Origin: Methylobacterium gregans
GTDB lineage: Bacteria; Pseudomonadota; Alphaproteobacteria; Rhizobiales; Beijerinckiaceae
Length of the DNA stretch: 53,578 bases
Assembly: GCF_022179245.1 (NCBI RefSeq)
Contig: NZ_BPQM01000131.1
Location: forward strand, 1 to 53,578
Direction: 5' to 3'
Position numbers and translations under genes: made by a program. Positions 32,991 to 41,066 of the stretch are shown here, in pieces. The notes under the pieces were generated by a model. That model saw only the letters and a program-made list of their open reading frames with translations, ran no database searches and was not told where the DNA came from. The first letter of the stretch is position 1; every line of letters starts with the position of its first letter.

Positions 32991-33527
32991 ATGGCGACGA
33001 GCAGCACCCCGCGTACTCATCGGACCCGCAACAATACCGATTCCAACGCCAAGAAGGTGTCCATCGAGGCTTTGAACGCCCGGCTGGCGGACGGCATCGA
33101 CCTCGCGCTGGCGATCAAGCAGGCGCACTGGAATCTCAAAGGGCCGCAGTTCATCGGGATCCACCTGATGCTGGACGGCTTCCGTGCCGAGATCAGCGGC
33201 TTCAACGACAAGGTGGCCGAGCGGGCGGTGCAGCTCGGTGGCACGGCCCTGGGAACGGCGCAAATCGTGGCCGACAAGACCAAGTTGCCCGCCTACCCGA
33301 CCGGCATCTACGCCATCGCCGACCACGTCGCCGCGCTGATCGACAGCTACGCCGCCTACGCCAACGCCGTGCGTGAGAACATCGACGAGACGGACGAGGC
33401 GGGTGACGCCGACACGGCGGACCTGTTCACGGAGGTGTCCCGCGCCGTCGACAAGCACCTCTGGTTCCTCGAAGCCCACGTGCAAGAGCCGACGGGTCAG
33501 ATGCGCGACGGCGACGCTCGCAATTGA
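32991..33527 (+). CDS. dps: Dps/ferritin-like DNA-protection protein
   Basis: 178 aa. The Dps four-helix bundle starts near residue 25. The ferroxidase signature is KQAHWNLKGPQFIGIHLMLD with the conserved His, Trp, His and Asp, followed by DKVAERAVQLGG. The basic, Lys/Arg-rich N-terminal tail (RTHRTRNNTDSNAKK) would contact DNA. The function is iron storage by peroxide-driven oxidation and nucleoid protection in the cytoplasm. GGAG precedes the ATG at 32991; the ORF upstream of it is shadow. A hairpin terminator follows. Confidence 0.93.
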   Translation: MATSSTPRTHRTRNNTDSNAKKVSIEALNARLADGIDLALAIKQAHWNLKGPQFIGIHLMLDGFRAEISGFNDKVAERAVQLGGTALGTAQIVADKTKLPAYPTGIYAIADHVAALIDSYAAYANAVRENIDETDEAGDADTADLFTEVSRAVDKHLWFLEAHVQEPTGQMRDGDARN

Positions 33528-33534
33528 GCCGTGG

Positions 33535-33568
33535 CCGCCCCTTCGTACCTGACCGTACTGAGGGGCGG
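33535..33568. terminator. Hairpin terminator after dps
   Basis: CCGCCCCT (33535-33542) pairs with AGGGGCGG (33561-33568) across an 18-base loop, between the convergent dps and catalase-like genes. No T-run; call based on position. Confidence 0.5.
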
Positions 33569-33585
33569 TCGCAAGAAACGTGGTG

Positions 33586-34674
33586 TCAGGCCGGGATGCT
33601 TTCGGGCGAGGCTGTGTTCTCTGCGGTCACGCCATTCTCGCGATGCCGGAAATCGCTCAGCGCCCGATAGACCTGCAGCCGTGCGCGCATCACCGAGCCA
33701 AGCGGCCGGTGCTCCGCGAGGCTGTGCGCCGGCCGGAAGGTCATCACCTCGTCGAAGTAGTGCACCCGCTCGGGTGAGTAGGCATCTTGGCGCGGCAGCC
33801 GAAGCGTCGCCACCGTCCGGTACGGGCTGACCGCGACCGGCCAGTCGACCGAGGCGTCCTCGATGGGCTGGCGCTCAGCATCCGCCCAGAGCTGCGCCTT
33901 AAGCTCGTACACCACCTCGTTGTCGCGGAAGAACGCCGCGGCCGCGTGGCGGAAACCGTCCTCGTCATCGTGTGAGTCGAGCCGCCATTCGGCCAGGTCC
34001 AGCTGCGCCTTCGAAGCCGGGACCGCGCCGAGCTTGGCGACGTAGTCCCCGAACCGCATCGGAGCTTGGCTGAAGTAGCTGTCGGCGAGCGGATGGCTGT
34101 AGGGGTGGCCGAGGAAGTCGGCCATGGCGCTCTCCGTGCCGAAGGCATGCAACACCCGGTTGAGGTTGCGTGCGGTTGCGGCGACCGCACTCTTCACGCC
34201 CTCGGGCAGGCCGGTCGCCTTGCCGATCACGGTTCCGTCGCGCAGGAACCCGGCCGCCGTCCCGGACGGGAAGGTCGTGCCGGTGGCGAGCACGAAGTCC
34301 TGGGTCTCGACGTCGTGGCCGGGCAGCTTCTCGCCGGGCACCCCGAAGACCTTGATCGACATGCCGCGGTGGGTCGACACGCGGTCGCCCAGGGTTTCGC
34401 CCGGCCCCTGGGCGAAGCGCACGGCTACCTTGTGCATCCCGGGCTTGGCGAACAGACCCTGTGCGAGTTCGGGCGGCAGGCCTTCGGGGACGACCAACTC
34501 CCCGGTGACGCAGGCAGAGCTTTTCGCGTGGCTCGCGCGCACCGCGTGACGCTCGCGCTTCTCCACGACCTGCGACTGCTGGGTCATCCCCTGGATGATG
34601 CCGTCGATGGACTTCTGCTCGTCCGGGGCAGGCGTCTCGATGTCGGGCGCGTAACGGAGGTAGGTCATGGGCAT
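33586..34674 (-). CDS. Catalase-family heme protein, minimal type
   Basis: 362 aa, shorter than classical catalases. The segments HAVRASHAKSSACVTGELVV (distal His in SHAK) and GLPPELAQGLFAKPGMHKVAVRFAQGPGE are catalase-like, and RFGDYVAKLGAVPA and the C-terminal RPLGSVMRARLQVY fit the same fold. There is no signal peptide. It probably binds heme and reacts with peroxides, but full catalase activity is not assured because key C-terminal regions of large catalases are missing. It is divergent from the second catalase-family gene across 254 bases. Confidence 0.85.
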   Translation of the reverse strand: MPMTYLRYAPDIETPAPDEQKSIDGIIQGMTQQSQVVEKRERHAVRASHAKSSACVTGELVVPEGLPPELAQGLFAKPGMHKVAVRFAQGPGETLGDRVSTHRGMSIKVFGVPGEKLPGHDVETQDFVLATGTTFPSGTAAGFLRDGTVIGKATGLPEGVKSAVAATARNLNRVLHAFGTESAMADFLGHPYSHPLADSYFSQAPMRFGDYVAKLGAVPASKAQLDLAEWRLDSHDDEDGFRHAAAAFFRDNEVVYELKAQLWADAERQPIEDASVDWPVAVSPYRTVATLRLPRQDAYSPERVHYFDEVMTFRPAHSLAEHRPLGSVMRARLQVYRALSDFRHRENGVTAENTASPESIPA

Positions 34675-34928
34675 CTCCTGATCGTGTCGTGCGCCAACGG
34701 GATTGCTTGACGTTGGCCGGGGTCAGGGCGCGGGATCGACCTGCTGCTTTGGAGCAAAGGGCGGGCGCAAGACGACGAACCCGTGGCGGCTGGGCGGGCC
34801 GTACCGCCGACAAGCCGCCCGCCGGGGCGTACGTTCCCGGGTTCGTTCATGGGCGATTGAATGTCGCGCAATCCGGAACGTCACCCACCCGCTGTCGTTC
34901 TGTCTCGGCCGCTGCCAGGAGACTGACC

Positions 34929-36008
34929 GTGCAACCACCCGTTCGATACAGTCCCGATGTCGAGGTGGTGAGGCCCGACGAAGGGCAGACCATCGAACAA
35001 CTGAACGAGGCCTTCGACACGATCCTGACCAGGGTCGCGGAGCATTCGGGCCATGCCGTGCGCTCGGTCCACGCGAAGTCGCACGGCATCCTCGTAGGGA
35101 CGCTGACGGTCGATGCGGGGCTGCCCCCCGAACTGGCCCAGGGCCTGTTCGCGAAGGCGGGGGAGCATAAGGTGTACATGCGGATGTCGACCAACGCGGG
35201 CGACATCCTACCCGACTCCGTCTCCCTGCCCCGGGGCATCGCCTTGAAGGTCCTAGACGTCGAGGGCGAGCGTCTCCCGGATGCGGAAGGAACGACGCAG
35301 AACTTCATCATGGTCAACGGCAAGGTGTTCCAGGCGCCGAACGCCGAGAAGTTCCTCGGCAGCCTCAAGCTGCTCGCCGGCACGACCGACCGGGTGGAGG
35401 GACTGAAGGTCGCCGCCTCGACCGTGTTGCGCGGGGTGAACAAGGCGCTGCACGCATTTGGCGTCGACAGCCCCACCATCGGCTCGCTGGGCGGCGCGCC
35501 CAACGTCGACCCCCTCGGCGAGACGTACAACAGCCTGACGCCGTTTCGGTACGGTGACTACATCGCCAAGTTCTCGCTGGTCCCGGTCGCCCCCGCCCTG
35601 ACCGCCCTGACCGGCGCCGAGATCGACGCCTCCGGTCGGCCGTACGCGATCCGCGAGACGGTGCGGTCCGAGATGGCTGGCATCGCCGGTGAATGGGAGT
35701 TCCGCGTGCAGCTCTGCCGCGACCTCGAACGCCAGCCGGTCGAGGATCCTACGGTGGAGTGGAAGGAGGACGAGGCACCGTTCCAGCGGGTCGGCGTCCT
35801 CCGCGTCCAGCCCCAGGACAGTTGGGATCCGGCCCGGGTCCAGGTGGTGGATGAGGAGATGCGCTTCAGTGTCTGGACCGGGCTCGCCGCGCATCGGCCG
35901 CTCGGCAACATCAACCGCGCCCGCAACGCTCCCTACCGGCATTCGGCCGAGTTCCGCGAGCGCTTCAACCGCTGCCCGATCCACGAGCCGGGCGCGGTGC
36001 GCCGATGA
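34929..36008 (+). CDS. Catalase-family heme protein, second copy
   Basis: 359 aa from a GTG at 34929 with AGGAG six bases upstream; the long frame upstream (from 34689) lacks family-like sequence. It shares the pattern of the gene at 33586-34674: AVRSVHAKSHGILVGTLTVD, GLPPELAQGLFAKAGEHKVY, RYGDYIAKFSLVPVAPAL and HRPLGNINRARNAPYR. The two are diverged paralogues rather than recent duplicates. Its stop overlaps the start of the SnoaL-like gene (ATGA), so they form an operon. Substrate unconfirmed. Confidence 0.85.
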   Translation: MQPPVRYSPDVEVVRPDEGQTIEQLNEAFDTILTRVAEHSGHAVRSVHAKSHGILVGTLTVDAGLPPELAQGLFAKAGEHKVYMRMSTNAGDILPDSVSLPRGIALKVLDVEGERLPDAEGTTQNFIMVNGKVFQAPNAEKFLGSLKLLAGTTDRVEGLKVAASTVLRGVNKALHAFGVDSPTIGSLGGAPNVDPLGETYNSLTPFRYGDYIAKFSLVPVAPALTALTGAEIDASGRPYAIRETVRSEMAGIAGEWEFRVQLCRDLERQPVEDPTVEWKEDEAPFQRVGVLRVQPQDSWDPARVQVVDEEMRFSVWTGLAAHRPLGNINRARNAPYRHSAEFRERFNRCPIHEPGAVRR

Positions 36009-36418
36009 GGGAGGACAACAAGCGGCTCGTCCGCGCCTACTTCGATGCGTTCCGCGACTGCGACGATGCTTGGTGGGACGCCAACATCGCGCCGGACTTC
36101 GTCCGGCACGACCCGGGCCTCGACTTCGAGGTGCGCGGACCGGCGGGCGTGCGCAAGCTCGCCGCGGTCCTGCATGGCGGCCTGTCGGACATTGCTATGC
36201 CAGTCGACGAACTCATCGCCGAGGGCGACCGCATACTCGCACGGCTACGTTTCCAGGGGCGGCATACCGGCGAGTTCCAGGGGCTGCCGGCCACCGGGCA
36301 ACACATCGACATCGTGGTCATGGACCTCTTCCAGGTCGCGGACGGTCGCCTCGTCGAACACTGGGCGTTGATGGACAACCTGACGATGCTCAAGCAACTC
36401 GGCGCCGTCGACACGTGA
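36005..36418 (+). CDS. SnoaL-like (ester cyclase/NTF2-fold) protein
   Basis: 137 aa with the cone-shaped NTF2-like fold pattern: NKRLVRAYFDAFRDCDDAWW, then IAPDFVRHDPGL, the core strands ILARLRFQGRHTGEFQGLPA, and the end DIVVMDLFQVADGRLVEHWA. The family contains cyclases, isomerases and stress proteins with no fixed chemistry. Translational overlap with the catalase-like gene suggests a joint role in oxidative metabolism. Activity unknown. Confidence 0.85.
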   Translation: MREDNKRLVRAYFDAFRDCDDAWWDANIAPDFVRHDPGLDFEVRGPAGVRKLAAVLHGGLSDIAMPVDELIAEGDRILARLRFQGRHTGEFQGLPATGQHIDIVVMDLFQVADGRLVEHWALMDNLTMLKQLGAVDT

Positions 36419-36500
36419 CGGCCGGCGACGACGCCGTGACGTGATATAACCCGCGTCCCGGCGGCCACCCCACGGAGGCTGCGTCCGCCGGGATGAGCGA

Positions 36501-37418
36501 TCAGGCGGTGCCGTTGCCGCCGGTGGCGCCATAGACCTCGCCGGTGACGTAGCTCGCCTCCTGGCTCGCGAGGAACACGTAGACCGGAGCGAGTTCAACC
36601 GGCTGGCCGGGACGGCCCAGCGGCACCTCGGAACCGAACTTCTCGACGTTCTCCTGCGGCTGGCCGCCCGAGGGCTGCAGGGCCGTCCAGAACGGACCGG
36701 GCGCCACCGCGTTCACCCGGATGCCCTTCGCGATCTGCTGCTTGGCCAGCGCCTTCGAGAAGGCGACGATGCCGGCCTTCGTGGTCGCGTAGTCGACCAG
36801 GATCTGCGGCGGGTTGTAGGCTACGACCGAGGCGGTGTTGATCACAGAGGCGCCGGCCGGCATGTGCGGTAGGGCGGCCTTGGTGATCCAGAACATGGCG
36901 TAGAGGTTGGTCTTCAGCGTCCGGTCGAACTGCTCGTCCGTGATATCGGTGATGTCTTTCTGGTTCGTCTGCTTGCCGGCGTTATTGACGAGGATGTCAA
37001 GGCCGCCGAGGTCGGTGACCGCCTTCTTCACGAGTGCCTCGCAGAACCCCTTGTCGGTGATGTCGCCCGGCAGCAGCACCGCCTTGCGGCCCTCCGCCTC
37101 GATCAGCTTGGCGACCTCCTGCGCGTCGGGCATCTCGTCCGCGACGAAGCTGAGCGCCACATCGGCGCCCTCGCGGGCGAACGCGATGGCGGCTGCCCGA
37201 CCGATACCGGAATCGGCACCGGTGACGAGGGCCTTGCGTCCCTCTAGGCGACCGTGGCCGCGATAGCTGGTTTCGCCATGGTCGGGCTTGGGCTTCATCG
37301 CCTGCGCCAGCCCCGGGGCTTCCTGCGGCTGCTTCTCGAAGGGCGGTTGCGGGTATTGTGTGCGGGGGTCCTGCATCTTCAGGCGCAGGTCCGGGGCATC
37401 CGTCATCTGGTGTTCCAT
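36501..37418 (-). CDS. SDR oxidoreductase, YghA-like
   Basis: 305 aa. The first 45 residues are a Pro/Gln-rich extension (DPRTQYPQPPFEKQPQEAPG) typical of the YghA/general-stress SDR group. The Rossmann domain has TGADSGIG near residue 65, the NNAG motif in ILVNNAGKQ, and YATTK. The C-terminal end is SYVTGEVYGATGG. It likely reduces aldehydes, sugars or quinones with NAD(P)H in the cytoplasm; such genes often belong to general stress regulons. The start at 37418 (MEHQ) was preferred; 37406 is possible. Confidence 0.88.
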   Translation of the reverse strand: MEHQMTDAPDLRLKMQDPRTQYPQPPFEKQPQEAPGLAQAMKPKPDHGETSYRGHGRLEGRKALVTGADSGIGRAAAIAFAREGADVALSFVADEMPDAQEVAKLIEAEGRKAVLLPGDITDKGFCEALVKKAVTDLGGLDILVNNAGKQTNQKDITDITDEQFDRTLKTNLYAMFWITKAALPHMPAGASVINTASVVAYNPPQILVDYATTKAGIVAFSKALAKQQIAKGIRVNAVAPGPFWTALQPSGGQPQENVEKFGSEVPLGRPGQPVELAPVYVFLASQEASYVTGEVYGATGGNGTA

Positions 37419-37628
37419 GGCGCCGGCTTGGCCAGGGCAGCACACGCGGCGCGGTTCAGGGAAGGCGCTGCCCGGATAGCGGGCCAATCACCGACCCGCG
37501 CGTCTGTTCCAGTGGCCGTTAGGGTATCATCGCCACACCCGACCCTGGGGTCTTACCTGCGTCATCGTCCGCAGGGACCGGGCCTCCGCTTAGGCGTTGT
37601 CGGATGGGACCGACCCACCGGAGACGTC

Positions 37629-37880
37629 ATGCTGAACCCGTTCTATGCCGCGTTCCTGCTCGCCGTGGAGGCGCAGAAGGTCATCGAGTTGCGGCTGGTG
37701 CGGATCGCCTGGGGCGGAGCCGAGGCTCAGGCCGAGATGGTGTCGATGGTCGGCGAGAAGGTCGTGGCCGCAATGGAAGCTGCCAACACCCTGATGGCGG
37801 GCGGAAGCCCTGGCGAGGTCGTCGCACGCTACCGGGAACTGGTTGCAGACAATACGCGGCGCCTCTCAGAAATGGTCTGA
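37629..37880 (+). CDS. Phasin-sized small protein
   Basis: 83 aa. A helical protein with LLAVEAQKVIELRLVRIAWG and EMVSMVGEKVVAAMEAANTLMAGG, a pattern like short phasin-domain proteins of alphaproteobacteria. It begins at ATG 37629; the upstream part of the frame is shadow. Length and lack of signal fit a cytosolic helical-bundle protein, possibly granule-associated. That role is inference from composition. Confidence 0.6.
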   Translation: MLNPFYAAFLLAVEAQKVIELRLVRIAWGGAEAQAEMVSMVGEKVVAAMEAANTLMAGGSPGEVVARYRELVADNTRRLSEMV

Positions 37881-38419
37881 GCGCTGGCGCCTGCAGCCAA
37901 GTTCCTGGCATTCCGGGGTAAACGGAGCCGACATGGGTGAGCTACCCACGTAGCACGATTTGGTCGTGGGGGTCTGCTAATGCTTGATGACCGGACTTTC
38001 GGACGGTTGGCGGCAATGGTCAGCTGATGGCGCGTTGCAGTCTTCCAGTGAGCGGTTCCGGCTAGCGGATAGGATCCGATAGCTGCCGTTCACGGATTTA
38101 GGAGATCCGAACGCGTATCGAAACCGCCGGCGGGGGGGCTGACCTCAAGAATCTGATATTAATGAAGAATTTCCAATTTCACACTGAAAATGCTCGCAAA
38201 GGGGGCCCGGCTTAATATGCTGTAGACCGCGCAACAGCGTGGAACTGCCAAGCCTTGATGGTGTCAGGTAAGGCGTTGAGGCTGGCTCGAAGCCGAACAC
38301 GGACTCCTGAACCCACGCGGACCGATGCTCTGCTGAATCGCATGTCCGTCACTATCCTGCTTCGGGATCTGGATGTCTGGCTGCATGCTACCACCCCCCG
38401 CTTCAGCAAGTGGCTCGTC
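37881..38419. other. AT-richer intergenic region
   Basis: About 540 bases, noticeably more AT-rich than its surroundings between 38130 and 38230. Frames on both strands are short and shadow-like (65 and 60 codons near 38212-38437). Nothing coding can be supported. It marks the left border of the lower-GC segment at 38.4-40.4 kb. Confidence 0.4.
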
Positions 38420-39118
38420 CTATGCAGCCTGCCTTAGGCGCTCCGGAATGAAGCCTGATCGGATCTGCTCAGGCGTGGCCGGCCAGTATGCATTCCAGGC
38501 ACCATACGCACACTCTCTGCCGCCGTAGGCGCGGCGGCACAGTGTGGCAATCTGCTCCCCGGTCAGGCGCCCACGCTCCATCAATGCATCGGCGATGGCC
38601 TTGATGGCAGCGGCGCCTGCCTTTGACCGAACGAGGGCGGCAGCCCTCGCATCGGCCAGTGCGAGAAGTTCGTGCTGCTCTGCGTCCGAGAGATCCCAGG
38701 CTCCAACCACCAGCTTGGCACGCTCCATGTCCTGCTCTCCCCCTAAGAACATGCAGGCGGCCGCCGACATACGCCGGTAGTGCGCTTCGGCCATGAACCC
38801 GGCGAAGCAGTTGATGAGCTCCATGTCTCGGGTGATAGCGCGGAGGTACTTGAAGCGTTCCTGTTCCTCCGGAGAGCCTTCAATCCGCGGCAGCCCATAC
38901 GGGTAGCTATGGAGGTCGTACCCTTCGACGATGCCCTCACAGCCGACAATCCGCACACCCTTGCGGTTCTTCACGACTTTGCGCGCGCGGACTTCCTCAA
39001 CGGTGAGGACAAGGGCACGATCCGTTCGGTGACCGAAATACCATCGCGTTAGCGCGTGTCCGGCTTCGTGATGGCAAGCCAGCCGACGTCGACCCTTCGT
39101 CCTGACCATTTGCCTCAT
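38420..39118 (-). CDS. Stand-alone FtsH/M41-like metallopeptidase
   Basis: 232 aa without an AAA+ domain. The zinc motif HEAGH is near residue 17 (CHHEAGHALTRWYFG). Further on, AGFMAEAHYRRM and GGEQDMERAKLVVGAWDLSD match the M41 arrangement GxxAEE...xxxDLxxAT...xxGMS, where the Asp is the third zinc ligand. No membrane segment is seen, so it is probably cytosolic. A first start at 39118 has GAGGAG only two bases upstream; Met4 (39109) may be used instead. It is the last gene of a lower-GC minus-strand trio, likely mobile. Proteolysis of a phage or plasmid regulator is possible, not shown. Confidence 0.7.
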   Translation of the reverse strand: MRQMVRTKGRRRLACHHEAGHALTRWYFGHRTDRALVLTVEEVRARKVVKNRKGVRIVGCEGIVEGYDLHSYPYGLPRIEGSPEEQERFKYLRAITRDMELINCFAGFMAEAHYRRMSAAACMFLGGEQDMERAKLVVGAWDLSDAEQHELLALADARAAALVRSKAGAAAIKAIADALMERGRLTGEQIATLCRRAYGGRECAYGAWNAYWPATPEQIRSGFIPERLRQAA

Positions 39119-39164
39119 TGCTCCTCGTTGGCGCTGTCTTGGCGCAAGTGGAACCAGATCATCG

Positions 39165-39587
39165 TCAGCCTTCCTTCCGGCTGTAGGGGCTTAGGTCTGC
39201 AAGGGTCATCATATCCTTGTCGATCTCGCGCTTTTCCTCGGCAGCCATCTCCAAGGCGTGAGGGTCCGAGTCCCAGATAGCTTTAAGCCGATCCGCTCGC
39301 AGCCGAAGGCTGGCGGTGAGTTCCAGACCAGCAGCGCGGAGGGGTTCAATCATCGCATTGGGAAATCTCCGCTGAGCGATGATCAAGTTGTGTACCTGTT
39401 GCGGGCTGACACGCCTGCCGGCTGCCTTCGACAGCGCCTCAGCCATCGGGGCCTGCCACCGCGGTCCGAAGGACAACTCTCCGGTTTCGATGAGCATCTG
39501 ACGCAGCAGCTGCCGGGATGGGTCCAGACGGTCCACGGCCGCCTGGATCTGCTCTGGCGTGAGAGGTACGCGGGGAGGCTGCGACAT
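39165..39587 (-). CDS. Hypothetical protein, possible HTH
   Basis: 140 aa. It starts LTPEQIQAAVDRLDPSRQLL. The segment PMAEALSKAAGRRVSPQQVHNLI looks like a helix-turn-helix, and RRFPNAMIEPLRAAGLEL would extend it. Its start is 3 bases after the stop of the upstream gene, so both are in one transcript with the M41-like peptidase further on. DNA binding is a guess from the helix pattern. Confidence 0.6.
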   Translation of the reverse strand: MSQPPRVPLTPEQIQAAVDRLDPSRQLLRQMLIETGELSFGPRWQAPMAEALSKAAGRRVSPQQVHNLIIAQRRFPNAMIEPLRAAGLELTASLRLRADRLKAIWDSDPHALEMAAEEKREIDKDMMTLADLSPYSRKEG

Positions 39588-39590
39588 CAG

Positions 39591-40079
39591 TCAGCCCTCA
39601 AGATATCGGAGGGCGCTTTCCCAAGTCTTGCGGGCGAAGTGGCGGCTGAACGCATCCTCATCGGACGTCGGTCCGCCCGCAGCTTCCTCAGCGTCTAGGT
39701 CGGCGAGGCGCTGCCGGAGGTCCTCCTTCGTCACCGGAGCCGGCACTTCGTTCTTGTGCGGGTAACCGTAACGCTCGCGGATCCACGCGATCGCAGCGTT
39801 GCGGTCCGCATTCGCCGGCTCGGGGATCCTGGACACCGCATCGAAGGCGCCGCCCGAGACAATCCACTCACTCCAGCAGTCGGTGCTGTCCTGGCAGATT
39901 GTGCGCATGCCAGTCTGCCAGACGTCGCGCTCGAACAGGTCACACATGATGTCATGCGCGCACGACAGGACAGACTGCGCGCCGAGCGCGAGGTCGATGA
40001 TGATGAGCACGTCTCCGTCAACTTCAGCGGTGTAGTCAGCAGGCCGGAAGTGCATCGGAATGCTGAAGGCTTCGGTCAT
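39591..40079 (-). CDS. Hypothetical protein
   Basis: 162 aa, acidic and soluble. It includes DVLIIIDLALGAQSVLSCAHD, a Cys/Trp-rich middle (TICQDSTDCWSEWIVSGGAF), and a C-terminal helix (TKEDLRQRLADLDAEEAAGG). Composition and GC are like its neighbours at 38420-39587. No family was recognised. It heads the trio, unless the gene at 40036-40416 is also part of it. Confidence 0.55.
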   Translation of the reverse strand: MTEAFSIPMHFRPADYTAEVDGDVLIIIDLALGAQSVLSCAHDIMCDLFERDVWQTGMRTICQDSTDCWSEWIVSGGAFDAVSRIPEPANADRNAAIAWIRERYGYPHKNEVPAPVTKEDLRQRLADLDAEEAAGGPTSDEDAFSRHFARKTWESALRYLEG

Positions 40080-40416
40080 CTGCAGGGCACCTTCTGTTTG
40101 ACTGTATCGACGGGAACAAGCGGGCGACCGTTATGGCAGTCGCGCAAGGGGAGCCCCAGAAGCGGGCAGCCTGCGTCTTCTTTGGGTTTAGGATCATACA
40201 CCAAATCTGGCGCCCTTCAACTGCGAGGATGCCGCAGCTCATGATCTTCCCGACCGGCATGGCTTCGCCATCTGCTCCGAGCGCTTTCGCCGAGCCGCAC
40301 AGGCTACACTTCAAGGTGTGGTCCCCAGTTTCTAATCTCACCACAGCACCGTGGGTCCGCTCATTGAATAAAAACCCCGGTTGGATCAGTGACTTAGCGT
40401 ATTCCTGGGAAGCCAC
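40036..40416 (-). CDS. Possible Cys-rich small protein
   Basis: 126 codons from a GTG at 40416. The middle holds LKCSLCGSAKALGADGEAMP and GKIMSCGILAVEGRQIWCMI, cysteine pairs that could bind zinc. It overlaps the next gene by 44 bases, which is unusual, so the true 3' end is uncertain. The start has no good ribosome site. Coding is supported mainly by composition against the plus-strand alternative. Confidence 0.4.
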   Translation of the reverse strand: MASQEYAKSLIQPGFLFNERTHGAVVRLETGDHTLKCSLCGSAKALGADGEAMPVGKIMSCGILAVEGRQIWCMILNPKKTQAARFWGSPCATAITVARLFPSIQSNRRCPADDRSLQHSDALPAC

Positions 40417-40444
40417 ACGAAGTTTAGTTCGATTTCCTTGCAGG

Positions 40445-40765
40445 GTGAGAGCGAGCGGCGGGTCGCCCGCGCGGGCCGAGGCCACCCGGCCGACGGCACA
40501 GACGTTCGTCTCCCAGGCCGCCCGGACGGGGAACGGCGGCCCCCCGATCCTCTCGGCCGTCGCCGAGGTCCGGCCGATCGGTGAGCTGCTCTACGGCCGG
40601 CGCTTCACCCGGGAGCTCGCGGAGGACCTCGGCAAGGATCCGCGCCAGCTGCGGCGCTGGCTCTCCGGCGAGGCGGCCGTGCCGGAGCGCGCCGTCCGGT
40701 GGGCCCGCGAGGCCGCCCGGCGCCGGGCCCGCGAGATCCTCGCCCTCGTCGGCGCCGAGGCCTAG
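40445..40765 (+). CDS. Putative HTH protein
   Basis: About 106 codons from a GTG at 40445. The convincing part is the last 70 residues: AVAEVRPIGELLYGRRFTRE, then LAEDLGKDPRQLRRWLSGEA, a helix-turn-helix-like pattern, and a basic helix to the end (AREAARRRAREILALVGAEA). The start is not certain; no ATG lies close. Base composition changes sharply at about 40440, so this gene belongs to the GC-rich segment to the right. Its stop overlaps that of the convergent gene at 40762. It may regulate the operon it faces. Confidence 0.5.
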   Translation: MRASGGSPARAEATRPTAQTFVSQAARTGNGGPPILSAVAEVRPIGELLYGRRFTRELAEDLGKDPRQLRRWLSGEAAVPERAVRWAREAARRRAREILALVGAEA

Positions 40766-41064
40766 CGGCAAGGGCGGAAGGTCACGTCGTCGTGCTCCAG
40801 GGCGCCATCCTCCCGCACGACGAGGTCGGTGTCGTAGCTGACCTCCGCGCCGCCCATCCCGAAACAGCGCGGGGCCCGGACCCGCCCGCCGGAGATCGTG
40901 GCGACGGGGCAATCCATCAGGTCGATGCCGACCTCGGGGCCCGGGCCGATCGTGATGCCGGGCAGGTCCACGCCCGCGGCGCAGTAGCGGCCCGGCGCGG
41001 GCTGGCGATCCGCCGCCGCCGCCGGCGCAGCCGCGAGCAGGGCGACAAGGAACAGGGCGCGCAT
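40762..41064 (-). CDS. Small exported protein, unknown
   Basis: 100 aa. The signal peptide spans residues 1-18 (MRALFLVALLAAAPAAAA). The mature part has four cysteines (YCAAG, DLMDCPV, RCFGMG, RPCR), likely two disulfides in the periplasm. The start lies 2 bases after the end of the metallophosphoesterase gene, so it is the last gene of the seven-gene operon. No family was recognised. Confidence 0.6.
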   Translation of the reverse strand: MRALFLVALLAAAPAAAADRQPAPGRYCAAGVDLPGITIGPGPEVGIDLMDCPVATISGGRVRAPRCFGMGGAEVSYDTDLVVREDGALEHDDVTFRPCR

Positions 41065-41066
41065 CT

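Noticed and set aside
38212..38437. Short frames on both strands in the AT-richer gap
   Set aside because: No start signals, no family, low-complexity basic sequence.
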